Shown here in pieces: positions 45,301 through 54,068 of a stretch of 64,000 bases of DNA (position 1 is its first letter; every line of letters starts with the position of its first letter). The notes below the pieces were generated by a model. The model ran no database searches, was not told the DNA's origin, and worked only from the letters and a program-made list of their open reading frames with translations. The stretch lies in the NCBI RefSeq assembly GCF_018424695.1, contig NZ_QTNQ01000011.1, forward strand, positions 1-64,000, written 5' to 3'. The position numbers and the translations under genes were made by a program. Origin of the DNA: Vannielia litorea. GTDB lineage: Bacteria > Pseudomonadota > Alphaproteobacteria > Rhodobacterales > Rhodobacteraceae.

Positions 45301-46771
45301 GCTGGACGCGCGGCTGGCAAACCTCGGCCTGATCGCGCCTGACTTCTCCGGGCCTGCCAGCGCGAATGGCACGGTCACCATTGATGGCGGCACCATCGGG
45401 CTTGATATCAACGCCTCCGGACCAGGTGGCACGACGGCTGCGGTGAACGGCACCATCACCGGCAACACCGGCAATCTCTCGATCACCGGGCAGGCGCCAC
45501 TCGGGTTGGCCAATGCCTTCATAGCGCCACGGCGGCTCAACGGCCCGGCCACGCTGGACCTGCGGCTCAACGGCCCGCTCGGGCTGGAAAGCCTCAGCGG
45601 CACCGTCCGGGCTTCGGGCGCCCGCGCCGTGGCGCCGGAGCTGGGCATCTCGCTGGAGGATATCAACGCCAATGTGATCCTCTCGGGTGGCTCGGCTCGG
45701 GTGGAGGTGGCGGCGAATGGCGGGCAAGGTGGCGGGCTGGCCGTGCTCGGCAATGTCGGCCTTTCGGCGCCGCAAAGCGCTGACCTCACCGTGACCTTCC
45801 GGAGCTTTGCCCTGCGCGACCCGCAACTCTACGACACCACCGTCAACGGAGCGATCACCCTTGCAGGGCCGCTCGCGGGCGGCGCGTCGATTTCCGGACG
45901 TCTCGAGCTGGGCCGCACCGAGATCCGCATCCCCTCGAGCGGGATCAGCGGAGTCAACGACATCCCAAACATCACCCACATCGGCGCGCCCGGCAGCGTG
46001 CGCGCAACGCAGGACCGCGCCGGGCTGAACGACGGCACCGCAGGCACGGGTGCGGGCGGCAGCAGCGGCAACGCGGGAATGGCACTGGATATCACGCTAT
46101 CGGCCCCCAACCAGGTGTTCGTCCGGGGCCGTGGACTGGATGCCGAACTGGGCGGCTCGCTGCGGATCACCGGCACGACGACAAACATCATCCCCATCGG
46201 GGCCTTCGAACTGGTGCGGGGGCGGCTCGACATCCTGAGCCAGCGCTTCCAGCTCACCGAGGGCACGGCGCGGCTGAGCGGCTCGTTCAACGCCAACCTG
46301 CGGTTCGTCGCCACGACCGAAAAGAACGGATACACGATATCGGTGATCCTCGAAGGCTCCCCCTCGGACCCGCAGATCACCTTCACCTCCGCCCCGGCCC
46401 TGCCGCAGGACGAGATCCTGGCACAGCTCATCTTCGGGCGCGACCTTACAACCCTGTCGCCGCTGCAGGCACTGGAGCTGGCGAGCGCGGTTGCCACTTT
46501 GGCGGGCCGTGGCGGCGCGGGCATCATGGGGCGGCTGCGCGACCAGTTTGGCCTCGATGATCTCGACGTGACCCAGAGCGAAGAAGGCGGCACAGCCGTG
46601 CGGGCCGGCAAGTATATCAGCGATAATGTCTATTCTGACGTGGTGGTGGAAAGTGACGGAACCACGGAGCTGAACCTGAACCTCCAGATCGGCCCCAACG
46701 TGAACGTCAAAGGCTCCACATCTTCTGATGGCAACGCCGGCATCGGGATCTTCTTTGAGCGGGACTACTGA
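42329..46771 (+). CDS. tamB: Translocation and assembly module protein TamB
   Basis: A 1480-residue periplasm-spanning protein with an N-terminal signal or anchor (KFVLTLLLLLTPLAATA). The body is a long beta-rich repeat with recurring units such as TGAATLRANGTF, LRLDGTTQGLGIGND and LDLALDGTAQGLGISN. It ends in the conserved TamB/DUF490 domain (SGFSNAN-like NANLRF, ITFTSAPALPQDEILAQLIFGRDL, SDVVVESDGTTELNLNLQ). Such proteins form a hydrophobic groove between inner and outer membranes. The ATG at 42329 fits the signal; the frame is open to 42272 within tamA. Confidence 0.93.
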   Translation: MRKFVLTLLLLLTPLAATAQETASEEADKGYLTNLLQDVLSSAGRQVVIDGFQGALSSRATIEQITIADDQGTWLTVEGVVLDWNRAALLRGRLEVAEFSAERIVMPRGPLTDDTPSPEATPFSIPELPVSVDISKLAVERAEIGAALLGQDAVMRLAGAAQLDGEAIDVDVQLDRLDGKEGEITLIARYDPEAEEAAVNLAMREGPQGIAAGKLNIPGAPALDVTLQGEGPASDLTLRLAVASDEEERLGGTIELTASEEAGAPFTVTVDLSGDVTPLFAPDLRDFFGPDVTLQATVARDAEGELRLSGLSLGARTATVEGDFLFAPSGWPRRMDLQMALQDPGGAPVVLPFGGGDTSVARATVQLDYDEANGRGFTAAAEAVGLRTTGFVAEAVEIGAEGNITSGEAEEIGAVAANVTLDARGLAPEGEALARAIGEAISGQFTLAYDEGQPLRISGLDISGADFGLTGDVTVDGVDTNLVTGLDVRLEAEDLARFGPLAGADLSGAAALGISGNMALLSGAFDLGLNGTTTNLAIGQDVVDRMLAGDGRIDVSVRRDETGITLRRAEARTEVAQISAEGTVASQASALEFSAALPSLSPIFPDDTARGAARLSGRVALAGTELQSASVAALLTGDAEDVRLPVGGGLSLSGGTLDLGYGAEDGRWQLNAVFRDFETEGYGAEAFTLEGAGTLAQTEAGGLARADGQLALSGRGITATDAAMARAIGDEAKLETNFDYTASGPLILDDLRFVSGETTLNGSATLNAPTGTGPITFEATLDTPALARFADLAGLPLTGAATLRANGTFRPEAGSADLRLDGTTQGLGIGNDRVDPVLGGAGRIGADLAYAAEEPLRVTNLALALDDTEVTGRATLAQPLGGAAITYDLALNAPTLSRFSSLAGVPLTGSTQATATGLFNPASGALDLALDGTAQGLGISNATADALTAGSSSYAAQVSRGSTEEPINIEAASFDGPNLDITASGTPSRITLDARLANLGLIAPDFSGPASANGTVTIDGGTIGLDINASGPGGTTAAVNGTITGNTGNLSITGQAPLGLANAFIAPRRLNGPATLDLRLNGPLGLESLSGTVRASGARAVAPELGISLEDINANVILSGGSARVEVAANGGQGGGLAVLGNVGLSAPQSADLTVTFRSFALRDPQLYDTTVNGAITLAGPLAGGASISGRLELGRTEIRIPSSGISGVNDIPNITHIGAPGSVRATQDRAGLNDGTAGTGAGGSSGNAGMALDITLSAPNQVFVRGRGLDAELGGSLRITGTTTNIIPIGAFELVRGRLDILSQRFQLTEGTARLSGSFNANLRFVATTEKNGYTISVILEGSPSDPQITFTSAPALPQDEILAQLIFGRDLTTLSPLQALELASAVATLAGRGGAGIMGRLRDQFGLDDLDVTQSEEGGTAVRAGKYISDNVYSDVVVESDGTTELNLNLQIGPNVNVKGSTSSDGNAGIGIFFERDY

Positions 46772-46783
46772 GGCCGAGGCGAC

Positions 46784-47536
46784 ATGGCGGACAAGCTGAA
46801 GCCCTATGCGCCCCTGTATCGGCTGAAGCCCCTCGGCTCCGAGATATGGCTCGTCGATGGCGGGGTGATCGACATGAGCTATGGGCCGGCCTCGCTGCCC
46901 TTCACCACCCGCATGGTCGTGGTGCGCCTGCCGGGCGGCGGCCTGTGGCTCTGGTCGCCGGTCGAGCCAGAGCCCGGGCTGGTGGAGGCCGTGAGCGCGC
47001 TGGGGACGGTTGCGCACATCGTCTCACCCAACTTCATCCACTACGCCCATATCCCGGCGTGGTCCGCGCTGTTTCCCGAGGCGCGAGTCTGGGCCTCGCC
47101 CGGTGTTGGGGAGAGGGCCAAGCGCCAGCGCGTGGAAGTGCGTTTCACCGACGATCTGGGCAATGCGCCGCCAGAGGCATGGGCCGAGGTGATCGACCAG
47201 GTGATATTCCGCGGCTCCAAGGTCATGGTCGAGGTCGATTTCTTCCACCGCCCGAGTGGCACGCTGATCCTCGCCGACATGATCGAGAACGTGGAGCCCG
47301 AGCGCGTGCACAGCCGCTGGATGCGCCTGCTGATGCGGGCTGGCGGCGTACTTGCGCCAAGGGGCAGCACGCCACGCGATGTGCAGATGACCTTCTGGGG
47401 CCGCCGGGCAGAGGCGCGGACGGCGGTGCAGCGGTTTCGGGACTGGGCGCCCGAACGCATTGTCATTGCCCACGGCAAGTGCATCGAAGACAACGTGGCC
47501 GCTGAGATTGAGCGTGCGTTCCGCTGGGTCGGCTAG
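46784..47536 (+). CDS. DUF4336 family protein
   Basis: A 250-residue protein starting MADKLKPYAPLYRLKPLGSEIWLVDGG. It follows the DUF4336 pattern (TTRMVVVRLPGGGLWLWSPVEP, HIVSPNFIHYAHIPAWSALFPEARVWASPG, FFHRPSGTLILADMIEN), a divergent metallo-beta-lactamase-like family. The usual HxHxDH metal motif is not evident, so hydrolase activity is uncertain. It lies 12 bases after tamB and is probably transcribed with it. Confidence 0.85.
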   Translation: MADKLKPYAPLYRLKPLGSEIWLVDGGVIDMSYGPASLPFTTRMVVVRLPGGGLWLWSPVEPEPGLVEAVSALGTVAHIVSPNFIHYAHIPAWSALFPEARVWASPGVGERAKRQRVEVRFTDDLGNAPPEAWAEVIDQVIFRGSKVMVEVDFFHRPSGTLILADMIENVEPERVHSRWMRLLMRAGGVLAPRGSTPRDVQMTFWGRRAEARTAVQRFRDWAPERIVIAHGKCIEDNVAAEIERAFRWVG

Positions 47537-47543
47537 GGCGCAC

Positions 47544-47966
47544 TCAGAACAGCCGCCGCCCGCGCCGGGCCATTTCGAAGCCGTGGCCTTGCGCGTTGGT
47601 GCAACGCACGCCCGTGGTTGCCACTTCACAGCGAAAGCCCTCCAGCACCCATTCGGAGCCATAGGAAAGCTGGGGCGTGGGATAGGGCCAGAATACATCG
47701 CCTTGGCAGGCGGTGATGCCAAACGGCGTGCCGGAGGGCTCCAACACGATGGCTGCCGTGCGATCCAGATCGCAGGGCTCGTGCAGGGGCGGCGACCAAT
47801 TGGCTTCGAAGATCAGGCACACCAGCCCTGCCTCGCTCGGGCCAAGGCTGCCGGGCGCATAGCACAGGATGTTGCCCGAGGGCGTCGCGAAGGACGCCGC
47901 ACGGGCCGGAAGCGCGAAGGCGAGAAGCGGGGCCAGAAGCAGAGCGAGGAGAGCGTGACGGGTCAT
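47544..47966 (-). CDS. Small secreted protein, DUF6636-like
   Basis: A 140-residue exported protein with a clear signal peptide (LLALLLAPLLAFALPARA). The mature part has six Cys (FATPSGNILCYAP, GLVCLIF, EPCDLD, ITACQGD, FRCEV, VRCTNAQGHGFEMARRGRRLF). This fits the DUF6636 pattern in which the Cys residues pair. Function is unknown. It is convergent with the DUF4336 gene (7-base gap) and 40 bases downstream of the dehydrogenase gene on the same strand. Confidence 0.8.
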   Translation of the reverse strand: MTRHALLALLLAPLLAFALPARAASFATPSGNILCYAPGSLGPSEAGLVCLIFEANWSPPLHEPCDLDRTAAIVLEPSGTPFGITACQGDVFWPYPTPQLSYGSEWVLEGFRCEVATTGVRCTNAQGHGFEMARRGRRLF

Positions 47967-48006
47967 GGCGGTTTGATGCCATGCCCGCCGCTGCTGTGTC
48001 AGCCCC

Positions 48007-50508
48007 TTATCCGTCTACACGGATAACGGCGTTGCTCGGGTCGTAGGGGCTGTCTTCGGTCACCTCCACGTCCCAGAGCTTGTCCTGCATTTTCACCTTC
48101 AGCTTGGTGCCGGGCTTGGCCAGATCGGGGCTTACATAGCCCATGCCGATGCTCTTGCCGAAGGCCACCGAGTAGCCGCCCGAGGTGAGGCGGCCCACTT
48201 TTGTGTCGCCGTCATAGAGCGCCTCGCGGCCCCACGGGTCGGCATCGGCAGGGCCATCCACCAGAAGCGTGACGCACATCGCGCGGATACCGGTGTTCTC
48301 CATCGCGGCCTTGCCGTGGAAGTCCTTGGAAAGGTCCACAAAACGGTCGAGCCCGGCCTCGAGCGGCGTTGCATCGCGGCCCAGTTCGGTGCCGAAGGCG
48401 CGGTAGGACTTTTCCTGCCGCAGCCAGTTTTGCGCCCGGGTGCCGACCAGTTTCATGCCGTGCTTCTCCCCGGCCTTTTCGAGCTGGTCGAAGAGGTAGT
48501 TCTGCATCTCAATCGGGTGGTGCAGCTCCCAGCCCAGCTCGCCAGTATAGGCCACGCGGATCGCCATCGTGGGGCACATCCCGAGCTCGATGTTGCGCAT
48601 CGTCAGCCAGGGGAAGCGCTTGTTGGAAAGCACCGTGGAGGGGTCGGCATCCTTGACGATCTCGTTCAGCACGTCGCGGCTCTTCGGCCCGGCGATGGCG
48701 AAGACGCCCCATTGCGTGGTCACATCCTGGAAGTTGATCCGGCCGAATTCGGGCTCCTTGTCCTCGATCGCCTTGACCAGGAAATCCTCGTCATAGGCAT
48801 GCAGGGCACCGGCGGAGACGAGGTAGTAGGCATCCTCGGCGAGGCGGACGATGGTGTATTCGGTCCGCGTGGTGCCGGTTGCTGTCAGGGCGTAGGTCAG
48901 GTTGATCCGGCCGACCTTGGGCAGCTTGTTTGTGGTGAACCAGTCAAGGAACGCCGTTGCGCCGGGGCCGGAGATGCGGTGCTTGGCGAAGGCCGTCGCG
49001 TCGATCAGGCCAACGCCGCCCCGGATTGCCTCTGCCTCGGCCTTGGCGTACTCCCACCAGCCGCCGCGACGGAAGCTGCGGGCCTCATGGTCGAAGTTCT
49101 CGGGCGCATCGAGCGGGCCGAAGTAGTTGGGCCGCTCGAAACCGTTTACGCAGCCAAACTGTGCGCCGCGCGCTTTCATCCTGTCGTAGCAGGGGGCGGT
49201 GCGCAGCGGGCGGCAGGCTTCGCGCTCTTCATCCGGGTGGTGCAGGATGTAGACGTGCTCGTAGCATTCCTCGTTCTTGCGCGCGGCGTATTCGGTCGTC
49301 ATCCAGTTGCCGTAGCGCTTGGGGTCAAGGCTCGCCATGTCGATCTCGGCCTCACCGTCCACCATCATCTGGGCAAGGTAATAGCCGGTGCCGCCCGCGG
49401 CGGTGATCCCGAAGGAGAAGCCCTCGGCCAGCCACATGTTGCGCAGGCCCGGGGCCGGGCCGACCAGCGGGTTGCCATCGGGGGTGTAGCAGATCGGGCC
49501 GTTGAAATCGTCTTTCAGTCCAGACTCGGCACAGGAGGGCACACGTTCGGCCATGGCCATGTATTGATCGGCGATCCGGTCCAGATCGAGCGGGAAGAGA
49601 TCGGCGCGGAAACTGTCGGGCACGCCATATTCGAAGCGGGCCGGCGCGCCATGCTCGTAAATGCCCAGGATCCAGCCGCCCCGCTCTTCGCGGGCGTAGG
49701 ATTCATTGTCGGCATCGCGCACCACCGGGTGCTCGGCGTTGCCCGCCTCGCGCCATTTGACCAACTCTGGGTCCTTGTCCATCACGATGAAGGTGTGCTC
49801 CACCGGGATGGCGGGCATCTTGATGCCGAGCAGCTTGGCCGTGCGCTGCGCGTGGTTGCCCGACGCGGTGACGACGTGCTCGGCAGTGATTACAACTTGC
49901 TCGTCGCTTTCGATCAGGTTGCCGCCCTTTTCCACCATCTTGGTGCAGGTGACTTCCCAATGGGTGCCCGTCCAATGGAAAGCATCAGCCTGCAGCTTGC
50001 GCACGATCTCGACACCGTGTTGACGTGCACCCTTGGCCATCGCCTGGGTCACGTCGGCGGGGTTAATGTAGCCGTCTTCAGTGTGGTAGATCGCGCCCTT
50101 GAGGTCGCCGGTTTCGATCAGCGGCCAGCGCTCCTTGATCTGATCCGGGGTCAGCCACTCATATTTCACGTCACAGGTTTCGGCGGTGGAGGCATAGAGC
50201 ATGTATTCGTCCATGCGCTCCTGCGTTTGGGCCATGCGCAGGTTACCGACGACCGCGAAGCCTGCGTTCAGGCCGGTTTCTTCCTCGAGCGTCTTGTAGA
50301 AATCGACGGAATACTTGTGGATATGGGTGGTGGCATAGGACATGTTGAACAGCGGCAGAAGCCCGGCGGCGTGCCAGGTCGAGCCCGAGGTCAACTCGTC
50401 CCGCTCGATGAGCATGACATCGTCCCAGCCGGCCTTGGCAAGGTGATAGGCGATCGAGGTTCCGACGGCACCACCGCCGACGACTAGGGCTTTCACATGG
50501 GTCTTCAT
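48007..50508 (-). CDS. FAD-dependent dimethylglycine/sarcosine-dehydrogenase-type enzyme
   Basis: An 833-residue fusion of an FAD-dependent amine oxidase and a C-terminal GcvT-like tetrahydrofolate domain. The FAD motif is GGGAVG (11-16), and GSTWHAAGLL places His46 where family members attach FAD covalently. The GcvT part includes RTEYTIVRLAEDAYYLVSAG, MAIRVAYTGELGWELHHP and LDRFVDLSKDFHGK. These enzymes demethylate dimethylglycine or sarcosine and pass formaldehyde to folate, a later step in glycine betaine catabolism. The ATG at 50508 is chosen; a 114-residue upstream extension over the divergent panC promoter is rejected. Exact substrate cannot be read. Confidence 0.88.
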   Translation of the reverse strand: MKTHVKALVVGGGAVGTSIAYHLAKAGWDDVMLIERDELTSGSTWHAAGLLPLFNMSYATTHIHKYSVDFYKTLEEETGLNAGFAVVGNLRMAQTQERMDEYMLYASTAETCDVKYEWLTPDQIKERWPLIETGDLKGAIYHTEDGYINPADVTQAMAKGARQHGVEIVRKLQADAFHWTGTHWEVTCTKMVEKGGNLIESDEQVVITAEHVVTASGNHAQRTAKLLGIKMPAIPVEHTFIVMDKDPELVKWREAGNAEHPVVRDADNESYAREERGGWILGIYEHGAPARFEYGVPDSFRADLFPLDLDRIADQYMAMAERVPSCAESGLKDDFNGPICYTPDGNPLVGPAPGLRNMWLAEGFSFGITAAGGTGYYLAQMMVDGEAEIDMASLDPKRYGNWMTTEYAARKNEECYEHVYILHHPDEEREACRPLRTAPCYDRMKARGAQFGCVNGFERPNYFGPLDAPENFDHEARSFRRGGWWEYAKAEAEAIRGGVGLIDATAFAKHRISGPGATAFLDWFTTNKLPKVGRINLTYALTATGTTRTEYTIVRLAEDAYYLVSAGALHAYDEDFLVKAIEDKEPEFGRINFQDVTTQWGVFAIAGPKSRDVLNEIVKDADPSTVLSNKRFPWLTMRNIELGMCPTMAIRVAYTGELGWELHHPIEMQNYLFDQLEKAGEKHGMKLVGTRAQNWLRQEKSYRAFGTELGRDATPLEAGLDRFVDLSKDFHGKAAMENTGIRAMCVTLLVDGPADADPWGREALYDGDTKVGRLTSGGYSVAFGKSIGMGYVSPDLAKPGTKLKVKMQDKLWDVEVTEDSPYDPSNAVIRVDG

Positions 50509-50671
50509 TGGGGGCACGCGCTCCGGGCTCAGGTTGCTTGGCGCCACTGTCACCAAATCGCGCCGCCCGTGCCACGGGGTTTCGACACGTTGGAGCCAAA
50601 AGCGACATTCGCAGGCCATTGCGACCTTTGGGCTTTTGCCTTTTGGCCCCGCATCCTCTAACCAGCGCGCC

Positions 50672-51523
50672 ATGGACGTATGCACCACCATTCCGGACTT
50701 GCGCCGGGTTGTCAGGGGAGTGCGTGCAGGGGGACACAAGGTGGGCTTCGTGCCGACCATGGGATACCTGCACGCGGGCCATATGCGGCTTGTCGAAGAG
50801 GCACAGGCGCGGGCCGAGGCGGTGGTGGTTTCGATCTTCGTGAACCCCACGCAGTTCGGCGATCCGAAAGACCTTGAGACCTACCCGCGCAACACCGAGC
50901 GCGATTTGCAGATGTTGCGGGATGCCGGGGTTAACGCGGTACTGATGCCGCAGGTGGCCGACATCTACCCGGACGGGGCCGAAACCGTGGTGGAAACCGA
51001 GCAACTGGCGAACATGCTCCACGGCGCGGTGCGCCCCGGGCACTACAGGGGCGTCTGCACCGTGGTCGCAAAGCTCTTCAACATCGTCCAACCCGATTTC
51101 GCCTGTTTCGGCGAGAAGGACTATCAGCAGCTCCAGATCATCCGAACGATGGTGCGCGACCTGCACTTTCCGCTGGAGATCCTGCCCGTGCCCACGGTGC
51201 GCGAGGCGGATGGGCTGGCCATGTCGTCCCGCAACGCCCGCCTTACGCCCGAAGATCGCGCCGCGGCCGTGGTGCTGAGCCGGGCGCTCGACGCGGCGGA
51301 GGACGTGGACGGGACGGTAGAGGAGATCTCGGAGGTGATCCGATCGGTCATCGCCACCGAGCCACGGGCCGCGCTGCGCGGGCTCGACATTACCGAGGCC
51401 CGCAGCCTTGCCCCGGTCTCCGGCCAACCCCGAACCACGCTTGCCGTGATGATCTCCGCCGAGTTCGGCGGTATCCTGTTGATCGACCAGCGAGAAATCA
51501 CGCCCAAAGGAGCACCCGCATGA
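50672..51523 (+). CDS. panC: Pantothenate synthetase
   Basis: A 283-residue enzyme that condenses pantoate and beta-alanine with ATP. It shows [19 protein letters not shown] (HxGH nucleotide motif), [21 protein letters not shown], the central [27 protein letters not shown] and [18 protein letters not shown], the KMSKS equivalent. The ATG at 50672 is the natural start although the ribosome binding site is weak. The end overlaps panB by 4 bases. Confidence 0.95.
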   Translation: MDVCTTIPDLRRVVRGVRAGGHKVGFVPTMGYLHAGHMRLVEEAQARAEAVVVSIFVNPTQFGDPKDLETYPRNTERDLQMLRDAGVNAVLMPQVADIYPDGAETVVETEQLANMLHGAVRPGHYRGVCTVVAKLFNIVQPDFACFGEKDYQQLQIIRTMVRDLHFPLEILPVPTVREADGLAMSSRNARLTPEDRAAAVVLSRALDAAEDVDGTVEEISEVIRSVIATEPRAALRGLDITEARSLAPVSGQPRTTLAVMISAEFGGILLIDQREITPKGAPA

Positions 51524-52329
51524 GCACCCAGGCCCCGATCCGCCGCATGACCGTTCCACAGATCGCGGCCCGCAAGGGCGGGGAGCCGATTGTCTCGCTC
51601 ACCAGCTACCACGCCCACACCGCAGCCATCGTCGATGCCCATGCCGACTTTATCCTCGTGGGCGACAGCCTTGGCATGGTGATGCACGGGATGGAGAGCA
51701 CTGTGGGCGTGCCGCTGGACCTGATGATCATGCATGGCCGCGCGGTGGTGCGTGGCACGAAGCGGGCACTGGTGGTGGTTGATATGCCCTTCGGCAGCTA
51801 CGAGGAGAGCTCCTCGGTGGCGTTCCGCAATGCCGCGAAGATCATGAAGGAAACCGGCTGCGGCGCGGTGAAGCTGGAGGGCGGCAAGCGCATGGCCGAG
51901 ACGATCCGCTTTCTGACCGAGCGCGGCATTCCGGTGATGGCGCATATCGGGCTTACACCGCAATCGAGCCACGTGATGGGCGGCTTCAAGACCCAGGGAC
52001 GCGAGGAAGACACATGGCCGCAGCACATCAAGGATGCGGTCGCGGTGGCCGAGGCTGGCGCCTTCGCGCTCGTCGTGGAGGGTGTGGTGGAACCGCTGGC
52101 ACGGGAAATCACCGGCGCCATCGATATCCCCACCATCGGCATCGGCGCCTCTGCGGCCTGCGACGGGCAGATCCTCGTGCTGGAAGACATGCTGGGGCTG
52201 AACCCCTGGGTGCCGAAGTTCGTGAAGAAATACGGCGCCCTGCACGAGGCCATCGAGAAGGCTGTGGCCGATTATGCCGAAGAGGTGAAAGCCCGCGCCT
52301 TCCCCGGCGAGGATCACGTTTACAGATAG
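51520..52329 (+). CDS. panB: 3-methyl-2-oxobutanoate hydroxymethyltransferase
   Basis: A 269-residue PanB that adds a hydroxymethyl group from methylene-tetrahydrofolate to ketoisovalerate, the first pantothenate-specific step. Recognisable segments are [60 protein letters not shown] and [22 protein letters not shown]. The start overlaps panC. Three palindromes follow directly after the stop codon. Confidence 0.95.
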   Translation: MSTQAPIRRMTVPQIAARKGGEPIVSLTSYHAHTAAIVDAHADFILVGDSLGMVMHGMESTVGVPLDLMIMHGRAVVRGTKRALVVVDMPFGSYEESSSVAFRNAAKIMKETGCGAVKLEGGKRMAETIRFLTERGIPVMAHIGLTPQSSHVMGGFKTQGREEDTWPQHIKDAVAVAEAGAFALVVEGVVEPLAREITGAIDIPTIGIGASAACDGQILVLEDMLGLNPWVPKFVKKYGALHEAIEKAVADYAEEVKARAFPGEDHVYR

Positions 52330-52332
52330 GCC

Positions 52333-52431
52333 GGAAAAATCTTGGCCAAGATTTTTCCACCGGGAGTTCGCAGACTCAAAAATCTTCAGGAAGATTTTTG
52401 CCGACGGGAAGAATTTTCTTGAAAATTCTTC
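52333..52431. repeat. Three consecutive perfect palindromes between convergent genes
   Basis: Palindrome A is 52333-52358 (26 bases, 13-base arms, no loop, arm GGAAAAATCTTGG). Palindrome B is 52377-52400 (11-base arms CAAAAATCTTC, loop AG). Palindrome C is 52408-52431 (11-base arms GAAGAATTTTC, loop TT). A and B share the half-site AAAAATCTT; C ends 3 bases before the stop codon of the opposing gene. The T-rich arms make them plausible bidirectional terminators for panB and the dehydrogenase. The triple arrangement is unusual. Confidence 0.85.
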
Positions 52432-52434
52432 AGG

Positions 52435-53421
52435 TTACAGCATCGCCGGAACCACCTGGTCGGGCGGGCGGTGTCCATCGGCAAAGGTCTTGATGTTGAT
52501 GAGCACCTTCTCGCCCATCTCCACCCGGCCCTCCTCGGTCGCCGAGCCCATATGCGGGGTCAGCAGCACGTTGGGCAGCTCGTAGAGCCGGGGGTTGAGC
52601 TTCTGGGTCTTGTCGAACACGTCGAGCCCGGCGCCCGCAATCTCGCCTGCCCGCAGCATCCGGGTGAGCGCATTCTCGTCTATCACCTCGCCACGTGAGG
52701 TGTTTACGATCACCGCGGAGGGCTTGAGCAGCTTCAGGCGCCGCGCGGACAGCAGGTGGAAGGTGGAGGGGGTGTGCGGGCAGTTGACCGAGATCACATC
52801 CATCCGGGTGAGCATCTGGTCGAGGCTTTCCCAATAGGTGGCCTGCAGCTCGCTCTCCACCTCGGGGCGCAAGCGGCGACGGTTGTGGTAGTGCACTTGC
52901 ATGCCGAAGGCCGCAGCCCGGCGCGCCACCGCCTGGCCGATCCGGCCCATGCCGAGAATGCCGAGACGCCGCCCCGCGATCCGCCCGCCCAGATGGCCGG
53001 TGGGCGACCAGCCCTCCCATTTTCCGGAGCTCATCACCGCGGCACCCTGCGGAATTTTCCGTGTGACTCCAATGATGAGCGCCATCGCCATATCGGCGGT
53101 GTCTTCCGTGACCACGCCGGGCGTATTGCTCACGAGGATGCCGCGCTGGCGCGCGGTCGCCACGTCGATATGGTCAAACCCCGCGCCATAATTGGCGATC
53201 AGCTTCAGCCTGTCGCCGGCCTGTCCGATCAGACCGCCGTCGATCGTGTCGGTGATGGTGGGCACCAGCACATCGGTGTCCTGCATTGCGGCCACCAGCT
53301 CTTCGCGGGACATCGGCGTATCGCTTTCGCGGAGCGTTACGTCAAAGAGTTCGGTCATCCGGGTTTCCACCACCTCGGGCAACCGTCGCGTTACGACAAC
53401 ACTCAGCCGCTCTGCGCCCAT
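52435..53421 (-). CDS. D-2-hydroxyacid dehydrogenase (glyoxylate/hydroxypyruvate reductase type)
   Basis: A 328-residue NAD(P)-dependent enzyme. The substrate domain contains LIANYGAGFDHIDVATARQRGI. The Rossmann motif is GILGMGRIGQAVA followed by HYHNRRRL; basic residues after the second strand suggest NADPH preference. Catalytic residues appear in NTSRGEVIDE (Arg), the GAGLDVFDKTQKLNPRL region (Asp/Glu) and PHMGSATEEGR (His). It probably reduces glyoxylate or hydroxypyruvate. The ATG at 53421 follows GGGAGG at 9 bases. Confidence 0.88.
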   Translation of the reverse strand: MGAERLSVVVTRRLPEVVETRMTELFDVTLRESDTPMSREELVAAMQDTDVLVPTITDTIDGGLIGQAGDRLKLIANYGAGFDHIDVATARQRGILVSNTPGVVTEDTADMAMALIIGVTRKIPQGAAVMSSGKWEGWSPTGHLGGRIAGRRLGILGMGRIGQAVARRAAAFGMQVHYHNRRRLRPEVESELQATYWESLDQMLTRMDVISVNCPHTPSTFHLLSARRLKLLKPSAVIVNTSRGEVIDENALTRMLRAGEIAGAGLDVFDKTQKLNPRLYELPNVLLTPHMGSATEEGRVEMGEKVLINIKTFADGHRPPDQVVPAML

Positions 53422-53500
53422 CGCTCTCATCCTCCCGCTTCTCAAGGACCATCCTTGCGATAGAGTGTGCGCAAGAAAAGGCGCGGGATACAAGCGCCGG

Positions 53501-54058
53501 ATGAGGCAGATAGTGGTGAAATCCATGGGGCGGCAAAGCGGCGCTTCCCGAGGGACTCGGGGCATTTTTCTCAGCATTTGCGGGGCTTTGGTTGGCAGCA
53601 TGATGGCCAGTGTCGCCCATGCGGCGGATGAGCGCGGCCCGGTGACCAACCTGCCCCTGCCCCGCTTTGTCTCGCTGAAGGCCGACGAGGGCAACGTGCG
53701 GCGCGGCCCCTCTCTCAGCCACCGGATCGATTGGGTCTACACCCGGCGCAACATGCCGCTGGAAATCACCGCCGAGTTCGGCCACTGGCGCCGGGTTCGT
53801 GACCGGGAAGGTGCCGGCGGCTGGGTGCACTACTCGCTGCTTTCCGGCGTTCGGACGGCGCTGGTGGAAGAAGACATGGCCGCGCTCCGGATGAAGCCCG
53901 ATGACGGCGCGCCGATCAACGCGCGGGCTGAAGCGGGCGTGGTGGCCCGGCTGGGTGAATGTGGCCTGGAGTGGTGCTGGGTGACTGCCGGGGGCGAGCG
54001 CGGCTGGATCCGAAAGACGGCTCTTTGGGGCGTGAAGCGAGACGAAATTCTCGAATAA
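53501..54058 (+). CDS. Exported SH3-domain protein
   Basis: A 185-residue protein with an N-terminal signal (GIFLSICGALVGSMMASVAHA). It has two bacterial SH3-type repeats: FVSLKADEGNVRRGPSLSHRIDWVYTRRNMPLEI with HWRRVRDREGAGGWVHYSLL, and a second ending EWCWVTAGGERGWIRKTALWGV. Such domains are thought to bind the cell wall. The start could be 53501 or the Met codon at 53525; neither has a strong ribosome binding site. It is divergent from the dehydrogenase and convergent with the extensin gene. Confidence 0.85.
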   Translation: MRQIVVKSMGRQSGASRGTRGIFLSICGALVGSMMASVAHAADERGPVTNLPLPRFVSLKADEGNVRRGPSLSHRIDWVYTRRNMPLEITAEFGHWRRVRDREGAGGWVHYSLLSGVRTALVEEDMAALRMKPDDGAPINARAEAGVVARLGECGLEWCWVTAGGERGWIRKTALWGVKRDEILE

Positions 54059-54068
54059 GGGCAGTACG

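Noticed and set aside
44024-45979. 651-codon reverse-strand open frame inside tamB
   Set aside because: Composition reflects the repetitive tamB sequence read backwards; the forward frame ends in a TamB domain.
50509-50850. N-terminal extension of the dimethylglycine-dehydrogenase-type gene by 114 residues
   Set aside because: It would overlap the start of divergent panC, and the FAD motif sits at the normal distance from the Met at 50508.
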